64,000 bases of DNA from Enoplolaimus lenunculus. Its lineage: Eukaryota; Nematoda; Enoplea; Enoplida; Thoracostomopsidae. The notes under the pieces were generated by a model. It had not been told where the DNA came from. It made no database searches and saw only the letters and a program-made list of their open reading frames with translations. The position numbers were made by a program, and so were the translations under genes. The stretch is taken from positions 62,001-126,000 of the forward strand of contig JASANG010001529.1 of NCBI GenBank assembly GCA_030248215.1. Reading direction: 5' to 3'. This document shows, piece after piece, positions 9,633 through 21,600 of the stretch (position 1 is its first letter; each line of letters begins with the position of its first letter).

Positions 9633-12600
9633 ATGGATATCGCTGACGAAGTAAATGAAGTAAGTTGTGTTATGCAAAATATATACGGCAGCAATTGAAG
9701 AGTGTTGTGGAACTTTAAATTTGACGCGTGAACGAAATTTCAAAATTTTAAACTGAAAATTGTGCAATTAAAATGCTACCTGGTGTACTTTAAGTAATAG
9801 GACCAATTAATGACAAACTTTGCTGAAGCAAAATTTAAATTTTATATACGCAACGCAGGTAGCGAGGAATATCTGAGATATATAAGTTTGCGAAAAGCTT
9901 CCGCTGATAGGAAAACTACAAAATGGCCTAATATATGTTGCTTAACCAAATTCTGTGTAGAATTATTTTGTAAGTCACTGGGTGGCAGAGACATGGCTTA
10001 AATCAGTGTAATCATAACAGTTTGCCAGTTGTGTTTATTATATTAATGTGCAACACAGCGCAAGTGACAACTTGTAATCCGAAGTTTCACCGACTTGACA
10101 ATTTGTCGCCATAGTTATGCTCTTAGACTTATATTCTCTAGAATTATGTTTTGATTTATTCATAGGCTTTAGGACACTGTTCGAAAACAAGTTGTCGGGC
10201 GACGAACTGTCGTAGATACGTTGTATACACAACAACAACAACTTATCTAGTGGGTTTAAATGAACGTTTACTGTAAAACCCCTAGATGCATTGACCCTTT
10301 CCAGTTCAAAATCTGAGCTACGCGCCTGCAAATATTATTCGCCGTTCACATCATAAAATTTAACCGAACCACAAAATGTATCGTAGCCCAAGGGTTAACA
10401 ACCGCTCGTTGAGCCTACCTAAACGAAAATTTTTTTGTTGACCCTGTTTGTGACACGGGTTGAGGTAGGGACACTATTTCAGAAACCATTGAATTTTAAG
10501 CAAACTGTCGCAAACACAGTGTATTGTATATTTAATTCTCATGGAAGAAAAACATAAATATTATTAATATAATATCTTTTAATATGTTGTTTTTGTTTTA
10601 TTTCCCTCAAATTTAGCAGATGACTTAAAGCATTGTGTATAAAGGAAATGTGGCAGTTATTTCTACTGTAGATTTAGAGACTTCGAAGGCAAATGTAACG
10701 AAATTTAATCGAGTTTATTGGTGTAAAATACACTGCAAAAATTGGTGAATCGAATTGGCCAGTGAGTCGAATTTGACTCTGGCGGAGTCCTATTTGACTC
10801 AGTTGGTACAGTCCGGAAAAACCTATTTCGGTGAGAGTCGAATTGACTCACCAGTTTTTTTGCAGTGTAGGATAATAAAATGATCCTTGTCCAGTATGGT
10901 GCCGAGAAGGTAGCCGCTGTTGGTGGGATTTGTGGCTGTGAATTAGTGTAAAATGAAAAACAACGCCAAGGACTACCGTAAGTGTAGCCTTGAGGCGAAT
11001 ATTAACATTGGCAAATACCTGATTAGTCCCATGTTAACTACACGTGTCTGTCGACTAAGCCTGAACCTAAGCCTAAGTCTAAAACTAAGTTATTAAGGCT
11101 TAGATTTATGCCTAGGCATAGCTAAGCCAAAGTCTAACCGTAAGTGTGGGAAAGTGTACAAACCTGTGTTTTTTAGCTAGAAAATCAGTTCGAAGGTGGC
11201 TTGACATGCAATCCAGGGATTTAATACAACACTGAACGATTCTACATTTTCTTCCACATTTAACGTTAAGGCTTAGGGTAGGAAAACAGTTACCTATAGC
11301 TAAGTTTAAGCCTAAGCTTTTGCCCATGCCCTGCGTATGAATAAAGCTTACTTGTAAGTATAAGCTTATTATCGTAAGCTTTAAATGTTTTGGTATAAAT
11401 GTCTACAACAGCCCATCACTGTGCGAATGAGTCTCAGCATTTGTATGTCTAGTTTATTAGCTGCTTCTATCGTTGCCTATATATCTCAAAACGTATGCTG
11501 GAAATTGATTTCTTTCAAGAAACCGTATTACCACATAATATTAAGGGCTGCTCCCAAATTTTGTTATAGTTGCACACCCCGCCAAATTTGTCATTTGTTC
11601 CTTCAGGCCTGTAGCCAGCTCACCGTGCTATGGGAGCGCCAAAAATTCTTGTATAAACGCATACAAGGGTTTTCTATGACTTACAAGCAAGGATGAAATT
11701 TTTCTAGGGAACCAAAATTCTTCCTCGGGCACTCAGCCCGGTTTTCCCTTGTTTCTACATGCCCGTGCCCTTGCAGTTCAAATTAAATGCGGAATTCTTT
11801 TCTTCCTATTTATTGGTTTGAAACATACAAAACATGGTATTCAGCGGCAGTTGTAGTATATATGTTATGATCAGTGCTGGAGCAGACAGGCGTGGGGGCT
11901 CCCAAACTCCAGGGTGGGCGCCCCGGTGTTCAAACTCCCAAACCAGGTGAGACAGGATACGGCTCACCTCACTCAAAAATTGCTTTATTACCGTTCGTGA
12001 CTATTTCGTTTCATGAGAGTTATATTAAATTAAGTAAAATTGTAAGCAAAGCGAGTGTAGCGACTGGGCGTATTTGTTGGCAATTATCAACCTGGTGGTT
12101 ATCGTAAGGCCTGTAGTGTCAAAAGTCTACTAAAATCGCTGAAAGGTAGAATAGTGTCAAAAACCCGCGAGCGAAGCGAACGAGAAGCCTGACGTGTTCA
12201 AAACTTAGGCGGTTTTTGTTCCATCCGGTTATGGTGGGGACCCATTTAGGGGTGCGCCAATCAAATGGGGGTTAAGCGGGTGGCTGCTCCAGCCTTGATT
12301 ATGGTTGCTTTTTTTCGCAAATGTTTTCTTTAGTTCGCTTGAATGAAACTGCGATAAAACCAATTGTGTTTGTTTTCGGTCGTATTCGTTATATGTCGGC
12401 GTTTATTTAAAAATGCTTGGATTTCAAAGTTTTTTAGCATATTTGAACTTCTCCTGACCTTCCCTGGTCATTTCACAACCAAATTTGAATTTTTAAAAAA
12501 TTCTAACTGTAAGGTTACTGATAGTCCCCGCAAAAAATTCTTGTCAAAAAGTTAGACAAATTATAAATCATTCGACGCAGCTTATACGGAGATGAGTCGA

Positions 12601-15600
12601 GTCATGTTACATTTTCCACAATCAACCGAATGGTTAACGGTTTATGGTCAAATAGCTAAATTGACGCACGATATCAAGTCGAGCCCTGGCAATTGCCAAG
12701 TCTAAGCGACTCTGGGCGGAAGCTATTCGCGAACCTGACTCCAAATTTATTTTCAGGAAAATTTAACGAGTGCCACCTATATGTCATAGAGATCGATATT
12801 GTATGCTTACAATAATTTTCCAAATTTTGTCGTTGTTATCTACTAATTTTTCTATTTTGTGTTTTTCATTGCGTTTTTATTTTGTTTCAGGAAATGATCG
12901 CAAGCCATCCACAGCAACGCAACTGGTTCGGAATTGGCATTGCGCTATTTGTTATTGTTACTATTTGTGCAATTATTTCAGTTGCGGTCGTATTTTTGAC
13001 ACCAGGTAAGCAACATTTTATTTCAATTGTTCGCCTATCTGTAGCTTAAATTTAAGGCGAACGCAAATCAAATAAGCATTCTTGGAGTTTGACAACTCCC
13101 AATGTGTCTAAGTCTTTGACACAAAAAATATTCGGCCTCAATAAGGGGGCCATATAATAACCGAATTTTTAACTAATATAAATTTCACTGAGAAATAATT
13201 AGGAAAAGTCATGAGCAGCTGAAATATGCAAAAAAATTCCGACCTTGAAAGAAGCCGAGCTCTCTATATTCTGTGAGCGAGCTAAACTAAACGTGTATCT
13301 ATTCTGCCTAAGCCTAAGCCTAAGCCTAAGCCTAAGCCTAAGCCTAAGCTTTTAAAATAATTAAATCATTAATTTTTAAATATGCTGGACCTGTATCGAG
13401 TTTCTTATTCCCAAAAAGCAGTTTGAACATAAGCTTGCGTTCACGATTTTGGTTACTAACATAAAGCCATAGAAGCCTAAATATGTATCGTTGTTAACGC
13501 TCAAACGGTGACACCGAATTACTGTAGCATATCTTTTTTCAGAACCGGAACCGCCACGATATACGGGAACTCCGGTAGAAGTACAAGATATGGGCAATTT
13601 GTTTGGAATCATTGCTCAGCCCCAATTTCAATGGCACGCATCAGGTAAGTCATACCAGACTCGTAGTAGTATAGGCGGAGCTGAGATTTTAGTTTAAGTG
13701 ACACATCAACTGTTTATGTATATGTCGCAGCCACGCCACCAACTCGGTTATATCGCCAATAAAGCGACCGGGCCCGTGCCAAGGGGAACCCAGGGGGCTC
13801 AGCCTTTTTGGAAAAAGTTTGCCCCCACAGAAAATTTTCAATTTGCTTGTAAATCAACAAAAACGCTTTTTGCTCCTCCTGAAGTGTTTTAGCTCCCCTA
13901 GCAACGTGAGCTGGCTACTTGCCTGATAGCGGCACTACCACCACGTAAACGTAAAGTTTGATTGGCCAGAACCAATTTGTAGTTAGTAACGAGGTATTTT
14001 GTTATTTTACTCATGAAACCAGAATTATTTCTTATATGTTGTCATATTAATGTTGCCTTTATAACAGAATGATAATTCAAGGTAAATTCATTATGATTCT
14101 CAGTCGTTTAGAATGTTAAATGATTTCAATTTGTAAGATTCAAATGTTCTATTTTTTTATGAATTTTGCAAAAAAATGTTTTGTTCTTAATTTAATGTAA
14201 AATGAGAAATTTTCAGCCAATCAACTGATTTATCATGACACAGAGAACGGGTTGATTTTATTGGATGTCACTGACGACAGTATTGAACGCCAAATTGTTT
14301 CAGCTGATTATTTGGTATGTAGGGGTGGAATGCAGCGGCGGCAAAATTTCTTAAAATTCCATTTTTTTTAAAAATTGTGTCATTCAACGAGATTTTGCGA
14401 CGGTTGTAGTGTAATTTTTTATTTTTAAAGCCGAAAACTCACAGAAATTGATAAACAAGCGAGTTTAACTTTGTTTAATCAACCTTAAAATTTTGGCTTC
14501 GTCTCTAGCGAATTTTGACATTTTATGCGAGGGGGTATTTAAACTGTACGCACTGTGGATTTTGCTTATTTAGCTTGCACCTGTCATATACAGATCTGCA
14601 ATTGCTAAAATAAGCATGACTAAATACAGTTACGGTTTTGATATAATTTTGCCCATGTTAACTATAAGGGTCTATCCGCTTGACTATACCTAAACCTAAG
14701 CCTAAGCTTAAGCCTACTATTAAGTCTAAGCCTAAACATAAGCCTAATTCTACGCCTTAGCTTTCCAGTCTCTAAGTTAATCGTTTTTGAGCAAAAACCT
14801 ATTCGCGAACAAAAGTAACCTGGAACAATAGTATTGATATTGCTTCTGGTTAGGCGTAGCCATGATGACGGGTTTTGTAATCGTAGCAAGTTTATATACA
14901 ACTCAATTTCTCTCAGTAAAAATATCTTTATTTAAACACAAACATTTTTCGATATGATTCTGAGGGTCCGGGTCACCGCCCTTTATCATTCTATTTTTGC
15001 GAGTTGCCCTATGCTTTTTATTGAAATTTTGTTTCAGAAACAACATTCAGCATATCATTGGATCTGTTCGCCTTCGTTCGATTATATTGCGCATAACAGT
15101 TACGCTGACAACCGTGGATGGATTTTGAAAAAAATCAACAACGACAATGAGTGAGTTTAATATTTGAATTGAAAGTTTCAACTGCCAATTATTCACTGTA
15201 AATTCCAATGAGTTAATTAATCAACTCAGACGTAAAGTTAGTTACTTCTGAGTTAATAACTGTTGACTTTAACTCACTCTGAGTTGAGTTAATTCCAAGG
15301 GAGTTGATTAATAAAATTAGAATGAGTAGAGTCAACTCAGAATTATGAGTTGTGATAGTCCTATATCATATGAGTGAATTCAACTCATTCTGAGTTAAAA
15401 TCAACTCACTGGAATTTACAGTGTTGTTTTGTTTGACGACGAGTTTAAACGTGGGTATAGCCAGCATTTTGGAAAGACAGTGGGGTTACGATGTAAAAAA
15501 ATTTTGATGGCGTTTTTTGTTTTGCAAATTGAAACAATATCTCTGTATTGCTGCACAAAAGCATAAACGTGGGATGGCACCTAAAAGCCCCCGTGCTACG

Positions 15601-18600
15601 GTCTTGGGGAATATGTTCCAATGACTGGTAACATGAGCGCAGCTAGAATTTTGGAAAGGGAATTACGTTCTGTATAAATTTCGATTGGGGTATCTTGTGT
15701 TGCAAACTGAAACCATTTCTATAATCGCCTGTGTACAAAAATCATCAAACGGGGGCTTGATACCTGAACCCCCGCTCTGGCTATACCTTGCGGAATATAT
15801 AACAAAGGACATAATTTACCAACAAGCTTAGCGAAAACAAAATTATTTGACCACTTCAAAATCACATAAGTTGGTTATATTTAAAAACGGTAAAAATTCC
15901 TATTTTTCATTTTCTCAGGCATTTTTTTGTGTTTGACCTCTATTTTTCGGTAAATTACATGACATAAGCCTAACTAGCTGTTAATATAGTTTTGGTTCCT
16001 ACACCACGTGTAGCCTTTGAAGTTTGCTGTTCTTAACACGATTTTATTTTGACATTTTTACAAACTGAAGGCCCACAATTCGAGTGTTTGATCCGCTCGC
16101 GAGTGAAAATGGTCATAACGACAGCAAAATTCATCATTTTGAATGGAACACAGCGCCTGGCGCAATTGATTTTGTAAGGAATTTACAATGACATTTTTGT
16201 CGTGCTTCCCATTCACATGGGCGTCCCTGCGAAGGGCATTGGGGCCTTGCCTACTGGTTTCCCCCAAATTAACTCGGTTCAGAAGTAAACAATATTGGTT
16301 GCAATTTTAGCGCCCCCCCCCCCGAAATTATTCGATGCCCCCCAAACATAATTTTTTGCGGACGCCTCTGCTCCCCCACAGTAGAAAATCTGCACCTCTC
16401 ACAAATCCCGATGTAGAACGGAGAAGTCTAAACCTATACGGCTATAACTAAGCTAACCCTGAGCCTGAGCCAAATGTTTTCATTATGGGAGGACCTGCAA
16501 AAGTGTGTTTAGTATTTTAGATGCATAAAATTGTGGATCTAAAATAAGACCTCAGTCCTGCCAAGCTGGAGAACTAGGGCCATGTTCTTCCAGTTGGTGA
16601 CGGGTCATGTGTAGTGCCGTCGCTACCGCTGCTGTCTCTTCCAGTGGGAGCAGACATCTGGGGGTCGTCAGAAAAACCAATGCGACATTCAATTTCATGA
16701 ATTTTTGCGTTTTCGGCGCAATTTACTTTAGCGGTTTTGTGTTATTAACGCTAACTTGGGTGCTGGCTCGTACCCTTACATATTACGCACCCCTGCTATA
16801 CCCCTGTGTATGTATAAGCTGCTCACAGGTGTCGGAGCGCTCCTATACCTGCAGCTTAGGTCCGGCTATTTTTTAACCAGTGAAACCAAACCTACAAAAA
16901 TGCAAAATTAATATGTCTTCTAGTGATATTCTGAGAAATTTAGATTGGTGAAAATCGGCTCCTTAAGATCAATTAAAGCAATTGGTTTAAAATTGCAGTC
17001 ACAAATCTCAACAGTAACCGGACGCGGAACTGTTTCTATTTGTCCAACAATCAATTTGTAACTTTGTATGCGGGGGCGCAGCAGACGTCCAACGGTGCCC
17101 TAATGCCTATTAATAAATCCAATCATTATCCTAAGCGTAATCCTGAGCCAAAACCTAAGCATATTGATGGGCGCGAATTGTAGAGTCGTTGAAATTTCCG
17201 ATTACAACTGCAGTGTGCAGGCCAATTTAAAATATCTTTAAAAGATCAGCCCATCTCAGTTTGGGTGGGCGTAGACTTTTGAGGTATTCGGTTCGGCTAG
17301 TTGTTTGTCTGGTGGTTTTCTGGACATGGGAAAATTTGCATATATTCCTGGTTTTGAGGGGCATCACGATAGCTAGGTAGAAAGGTGGTAGGCTCGTTTT
17401 TGATAAACAGATACGCGGGCAGTTTTGTTTTGTTCTTTTGGTGTGTGCATAATAAAGGGCTAGTAAGTTTTTTTGCTAATTGGCGATGATAGCGGCGCGC
17501 TATTATACAACTACTAGCTGTCCGTCGACGAGGTGTCTCGCGACAAATTGTCGTATTACCGTCGCAGTAGACTCTGCCTTCGTATATTCGTTTGACTTTT
17601 TCGACCCACAAAAATTACAATTCTGTTCCCACTAAGTCCGAGCCTATTCCTAAGCCCAAGCCTAAGCCTAAGTCTAAGCCTCATCTGCCAATGTGTCGGT
17701 GTTGTTTGGCAAAGCCGTGGATTGTTATGATTTTAGGTATTTGTTACTGTTCGTAATACATCTACATCAATCTGGTATCAATCATCGCCTCAAAACAAAC
17801 CTAAACTGGTTAGCAAACGCCAGTTACCAGATGTGTACGAAGGAATTGCTGATTGGTTTTATCAAGGTAATGTACGTTTTGCAGTAACTTGATACACCGC
17901 GCGAGCATGTCTCGGAAGAACGCAAAGCCATCCTACAACTATTACAAATAGTACTCATTGCTCTACAATATGGTAGCTGTACACTATCCCCAAAAGTTTA
18001 ATTCTGAACTTAAAGCCGAGAAGGGTACGCTTAAGTCTAAGGGCGGCGCTATACTTTCCATCAAAAAATTCACTCGCTGTCTTCTGGTGGCATCCGGTAT
18101 TGCACGCTAACTTTAACACTTTCGACCAATATTCTTAACTTCAAACTAGTTAAATGCTGCAACTGCGGTTTTCAAAATTTGCACACACGAAGATCATAAA
18201 AATGCAAAAGGCGTGCTAACCTTCGAAGCTGACCATTCAAGATGTAATACCTATTGCCAACTGATGATAAATGCTACACACGTTTGAAAATATGACCAAT
18301 TTACCTGTAGGCGTAGTTTTTTTGCCTGGCAGACGGTCATGATTACATGTTCAAAATTGTTTCAGAAGAAATTTTTGGCACCAAAAAAGCATTATGGTGG
18401 AACCCGGACGGTCGTTCGTTCGCGTTTGCACGCATTGACAATTCAAACGTTCGAAAAATGCCAATTACATACTACAACCAAGATGCGCAGTATCCTGAAA
18501 TCACTGAAATGCCGTATCCGAAAGTGGGTCACGTCATTCCAATCGTTTCTCTGCACGTTTATGATGTCATCAATGACGTCATAGTTGATATTGAACCACC

Positions 18601-21600
18601 GTTGAAAGTCAAACATTTGGGGTATGTTGGCAACTCGACTGATGTCAGATAAGTTTACAACGGAGCAAGGACAGGATATATTTCTAACGTTGTTGGAATT
18701 AAAAACTAGACACTCCTACTACTTTTCTATGGCTATACGTCGATTTTACGGGCATATAGGAACGTTTTTCAGAGCAGATTTTCAAAAATTCTCGCAAACC
18801 TAAATTATAGCTTAACTCAACTTGAATATCAGCTTAATGTATATATATTGTTCATATATAGTATATATGGGAATATACCAAATTAATAATATACCCAGTG
18901 TAATGTTTTTCTTTTGAATCTGCAAACATTCGTCGAAATATGTTTCAGCGATTACTACCTATTCTCGGTAACATGGCTTCCTGCAGTACCAGATTTGCCA
19001 TTCGGTGCGTTGCTTGCAGTTTGGGCGAACAGAACGCAAAACGCAATTTATATTTCGTTGTGCAATATGAATCCTGAAAATGTACAGAACTCGAACATTT
19101 TGTGCGTTATTGTAAGTCCGTTTACGGTCGCTGAATGAAATATGTCGCGTTTTGAACGTCTACTTGTTGCAGTTTGAGACAGAATGCAGATTCTTACGAT
19201 TATAATGGGCTTCAGATATTTTTTATATTTTTGCTATAAAAATTGCACTTTTTTATATGAGCAAACAAGGCCGTTCCCAAGGTTGCACAGGCCCCTCCAA
19301 GCCAAAGTGCAGGCTGCTTTTTAGCAATGGCGAATCAAGGATTTTTTGCTCGGAGGATCTGAGGTCAGCCGACTCAATTCAACTTGTTCCCCCCAGTTGG
19401 CTTCTAGCGGCGTCAGGCCAATGTTTAGAAATCTTATTAAAGGCCATCTGAATTTTAATACAGGCCGAATGAGTTACCTGCACCGGATCGCCGCCACGAG
19501 AGCACCTGCTGAAGTTGAATGAATTTTAGCGACTGAAGTGCACCGCATTATTTTGTTATAATAGATCGCGTAGCTTGCTCCTTGAGAAGTTTCTGGATCC
19601 GCCACTGAACGAGGTATGTGTCCTCGTTGTTGTTGAGTCAACAATTTATATTCAATCTCATTTGCATTATTTCAGAGTTATGAAAAAAGTGTTCATGGAT
19701 GGCATTCTCCGGTAAGTTCTGCGCTGGAGACAAATACTGCCTGTTTTTTGGCTCTTGGTTGCCTACCAAAGATGGGATTCCTTTACAAGACGATCAGCCC
19801 AAAGCCAACCTTTTATGGATCCTCTGTTTTGGAGTTAGCCGCTATCCCATACTTAACTTTAAACTCCCCTAGAAAAAACGTAAACACGTCATGGCCGAAA
19901 TACGCAAAAAAACTTTCCGGATCCGTCCTTTTGGCCAACGTCAGCGTGAAAACAACCGCACATAAGGGCGCATAATAAATGCCGCTTAATCTCATCGAGC
20001 ATATCCTGAATAATGCAGTAATAGTACTTTTCCGGATTTTGGAGGTTTTGCGGATTTTGAAGGTTTTGCGGATTTTGGAGATTTTGCGGATTTTGGAGGT
20101 TTTACGGATTTTGGAGGTTTTTCGGATTTTGGAGGTTTTGCGGATTTTTGGAGGTTTTGCGGATTTTGGAGGTTTACCGGATTTTGGAGGTTTTGTGGAT
20201 TTTGGAGGTTTTGCGGATTTTGGAGGTTTTGCGGATTTTTGGAGGTTTTGCTGATTTTGGAGGTTTTGCTGATTTTGGAGGTTTTGCGGATTTTGGAGGT
20301 TTTGCGGATTTTGGAAGTTTTGCGGATTTTGGAGGTTTTGCTGATTTTGGAGGTTTTGCTGATTTTGGAGGTTTTGCGGATTTTGGAGGTTTTGCGGATT
20401 TTGAAGGTTTTGCGGATTTTGGAGGTTTTGCGGTTTGTGGAGGTTTTGCGGATTTTGGAGGTTTTGCGGATTTTGGAGGTTTTGCGGATTTTGGAGGTTT
20501 TGCGGATTTTTGGAGGTTTTGCTGATTTTGGAGGTTTTGCTGATTTTGGAGGTTTTGCGGATTTTGGAGGTTTTGCGGATTTTGAAGGTTTTGCGGATTT
20601 TGCAGGTTTTGCTGATTTTGGAGGTTTTGCGGATTTTGGAGGTTTTGCGGATTTTGGAGGTTTTGCGGATTTTGAAGGTTTTGCGGATTTTGGAGGTTTT
20701 GCGGATTTTGGAGGTTTTGCGGATTTTGGAGGTTTTGCGGATTTTGGAGGTTTTGCGGATTTTGAAGGTATTGCGGATTTTGGAGGTTTTGCGGATTTTG
20801 GAGGTTTTGCGGATTTTGGAGGTTTTGCGGATTTTGGAGGTTTTGCGGATTTTGAAGGTTTTGCGGATTTTGGAGGTTTTGCGGATTTTGGAGGTTTTGC
20901 GGATTTTGGAGGTTTTGCGGATTTTGAAGGTTTTGCGGATTTTGGAGGTTTTGCGGATTTTGAAGGTTTTGCGGATTTTGGAGGTGGTGCTGATTTTGGA
21001 GGGATTTTGGAGGTTTTGCGGATTTTGAAGGTTTTGCGGATTTTGGAGGTTTTGCGGATTTTGGAGGTTTTGCTGATTTTGGAGGTTTTGCGGATTTTGG
21101 AGGTTTTGCGGATTTTGAAGGTTTTGCGGATTTTGGAGGTTTTGCGGATTTTGGAGGTTTTGCGGATTTTGAAGGTTTTGCGGATTTTGGAGGTTTTGCG
21201 GATTATTGATGTTTAGTTTTAGGCAACATTTAAAACAATTTTACCGACTCGTCAATCGTATTTTGTTCAACTTCCACATCTCGAAGATTACATTTATGAC
21301 GACTGGTTTGTTCACATTGCCGAAATCAATATTCATGTAAGTGACTCCGTAGACCTGTTGTCAGCATAACATTTGGGGGCAGGCAAAAATTTATTGCAAG
21401 TACCATAGTCGTAAAACAATTCGGCCAATGTTACTTTAAAGGGCGTAACAGTAGATTAAGCGTATTCGTAAGCCTTAGCCTAAGCCTAAGCCTAAAACCA
21501 AACCTTAAGCAAAAAATGCTTCTATAATATACAAATCTAAACCTACACATGATAACAACCAGTGCAGGGAACACGACAGGCTAGACTTACGTATTGAAAT

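Noticed and set aside
13307-13349. TTAGGC repeats as a telomere or as proof of a nematode
   Set aside because: Tracts are short, interspersed, in both orientations and mostly inside transposons; the intron-rich HERC4 structure does not look like a nematode.
15919-15949. A 31-nt candidate exon (HFFVFDLYFS) for the peptidase
   Set aside because: Borders and phases fit by chance, but the segment at 16071-16173 fits the same phases and carries the expected WNTAPG blade motif.
15919-16070. A hidden multi-gene defence or biosynthetic system in the window
   Set aside because: The four genes are unrelated host genes on two strands with large gaps; no functional cluster is supported.
16607-16876. 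89-codon hydrophobic open frame
   Set aside because: Lies in a peptidase intron, has no family resemblance and no conserved features.
19748-19975. Open frame with PKPTFYGSS as an extra peptidase exon
   Set aside because: It looks slightly like the family's PVFSRDG segment, but exon 11 (21223-21336) supplies that part of the protein in the right phase and this frame ends in a stop without a usable donor.
20148-21216. Long open frames of ADFGGF, ILEVL and FWRFCG repeats as a low-complexity protein
   Set aside because: They are the three readings of an 18-bp minisatellite lying between two well-supported exons of the peptidase gene, and the splice phases match without them.
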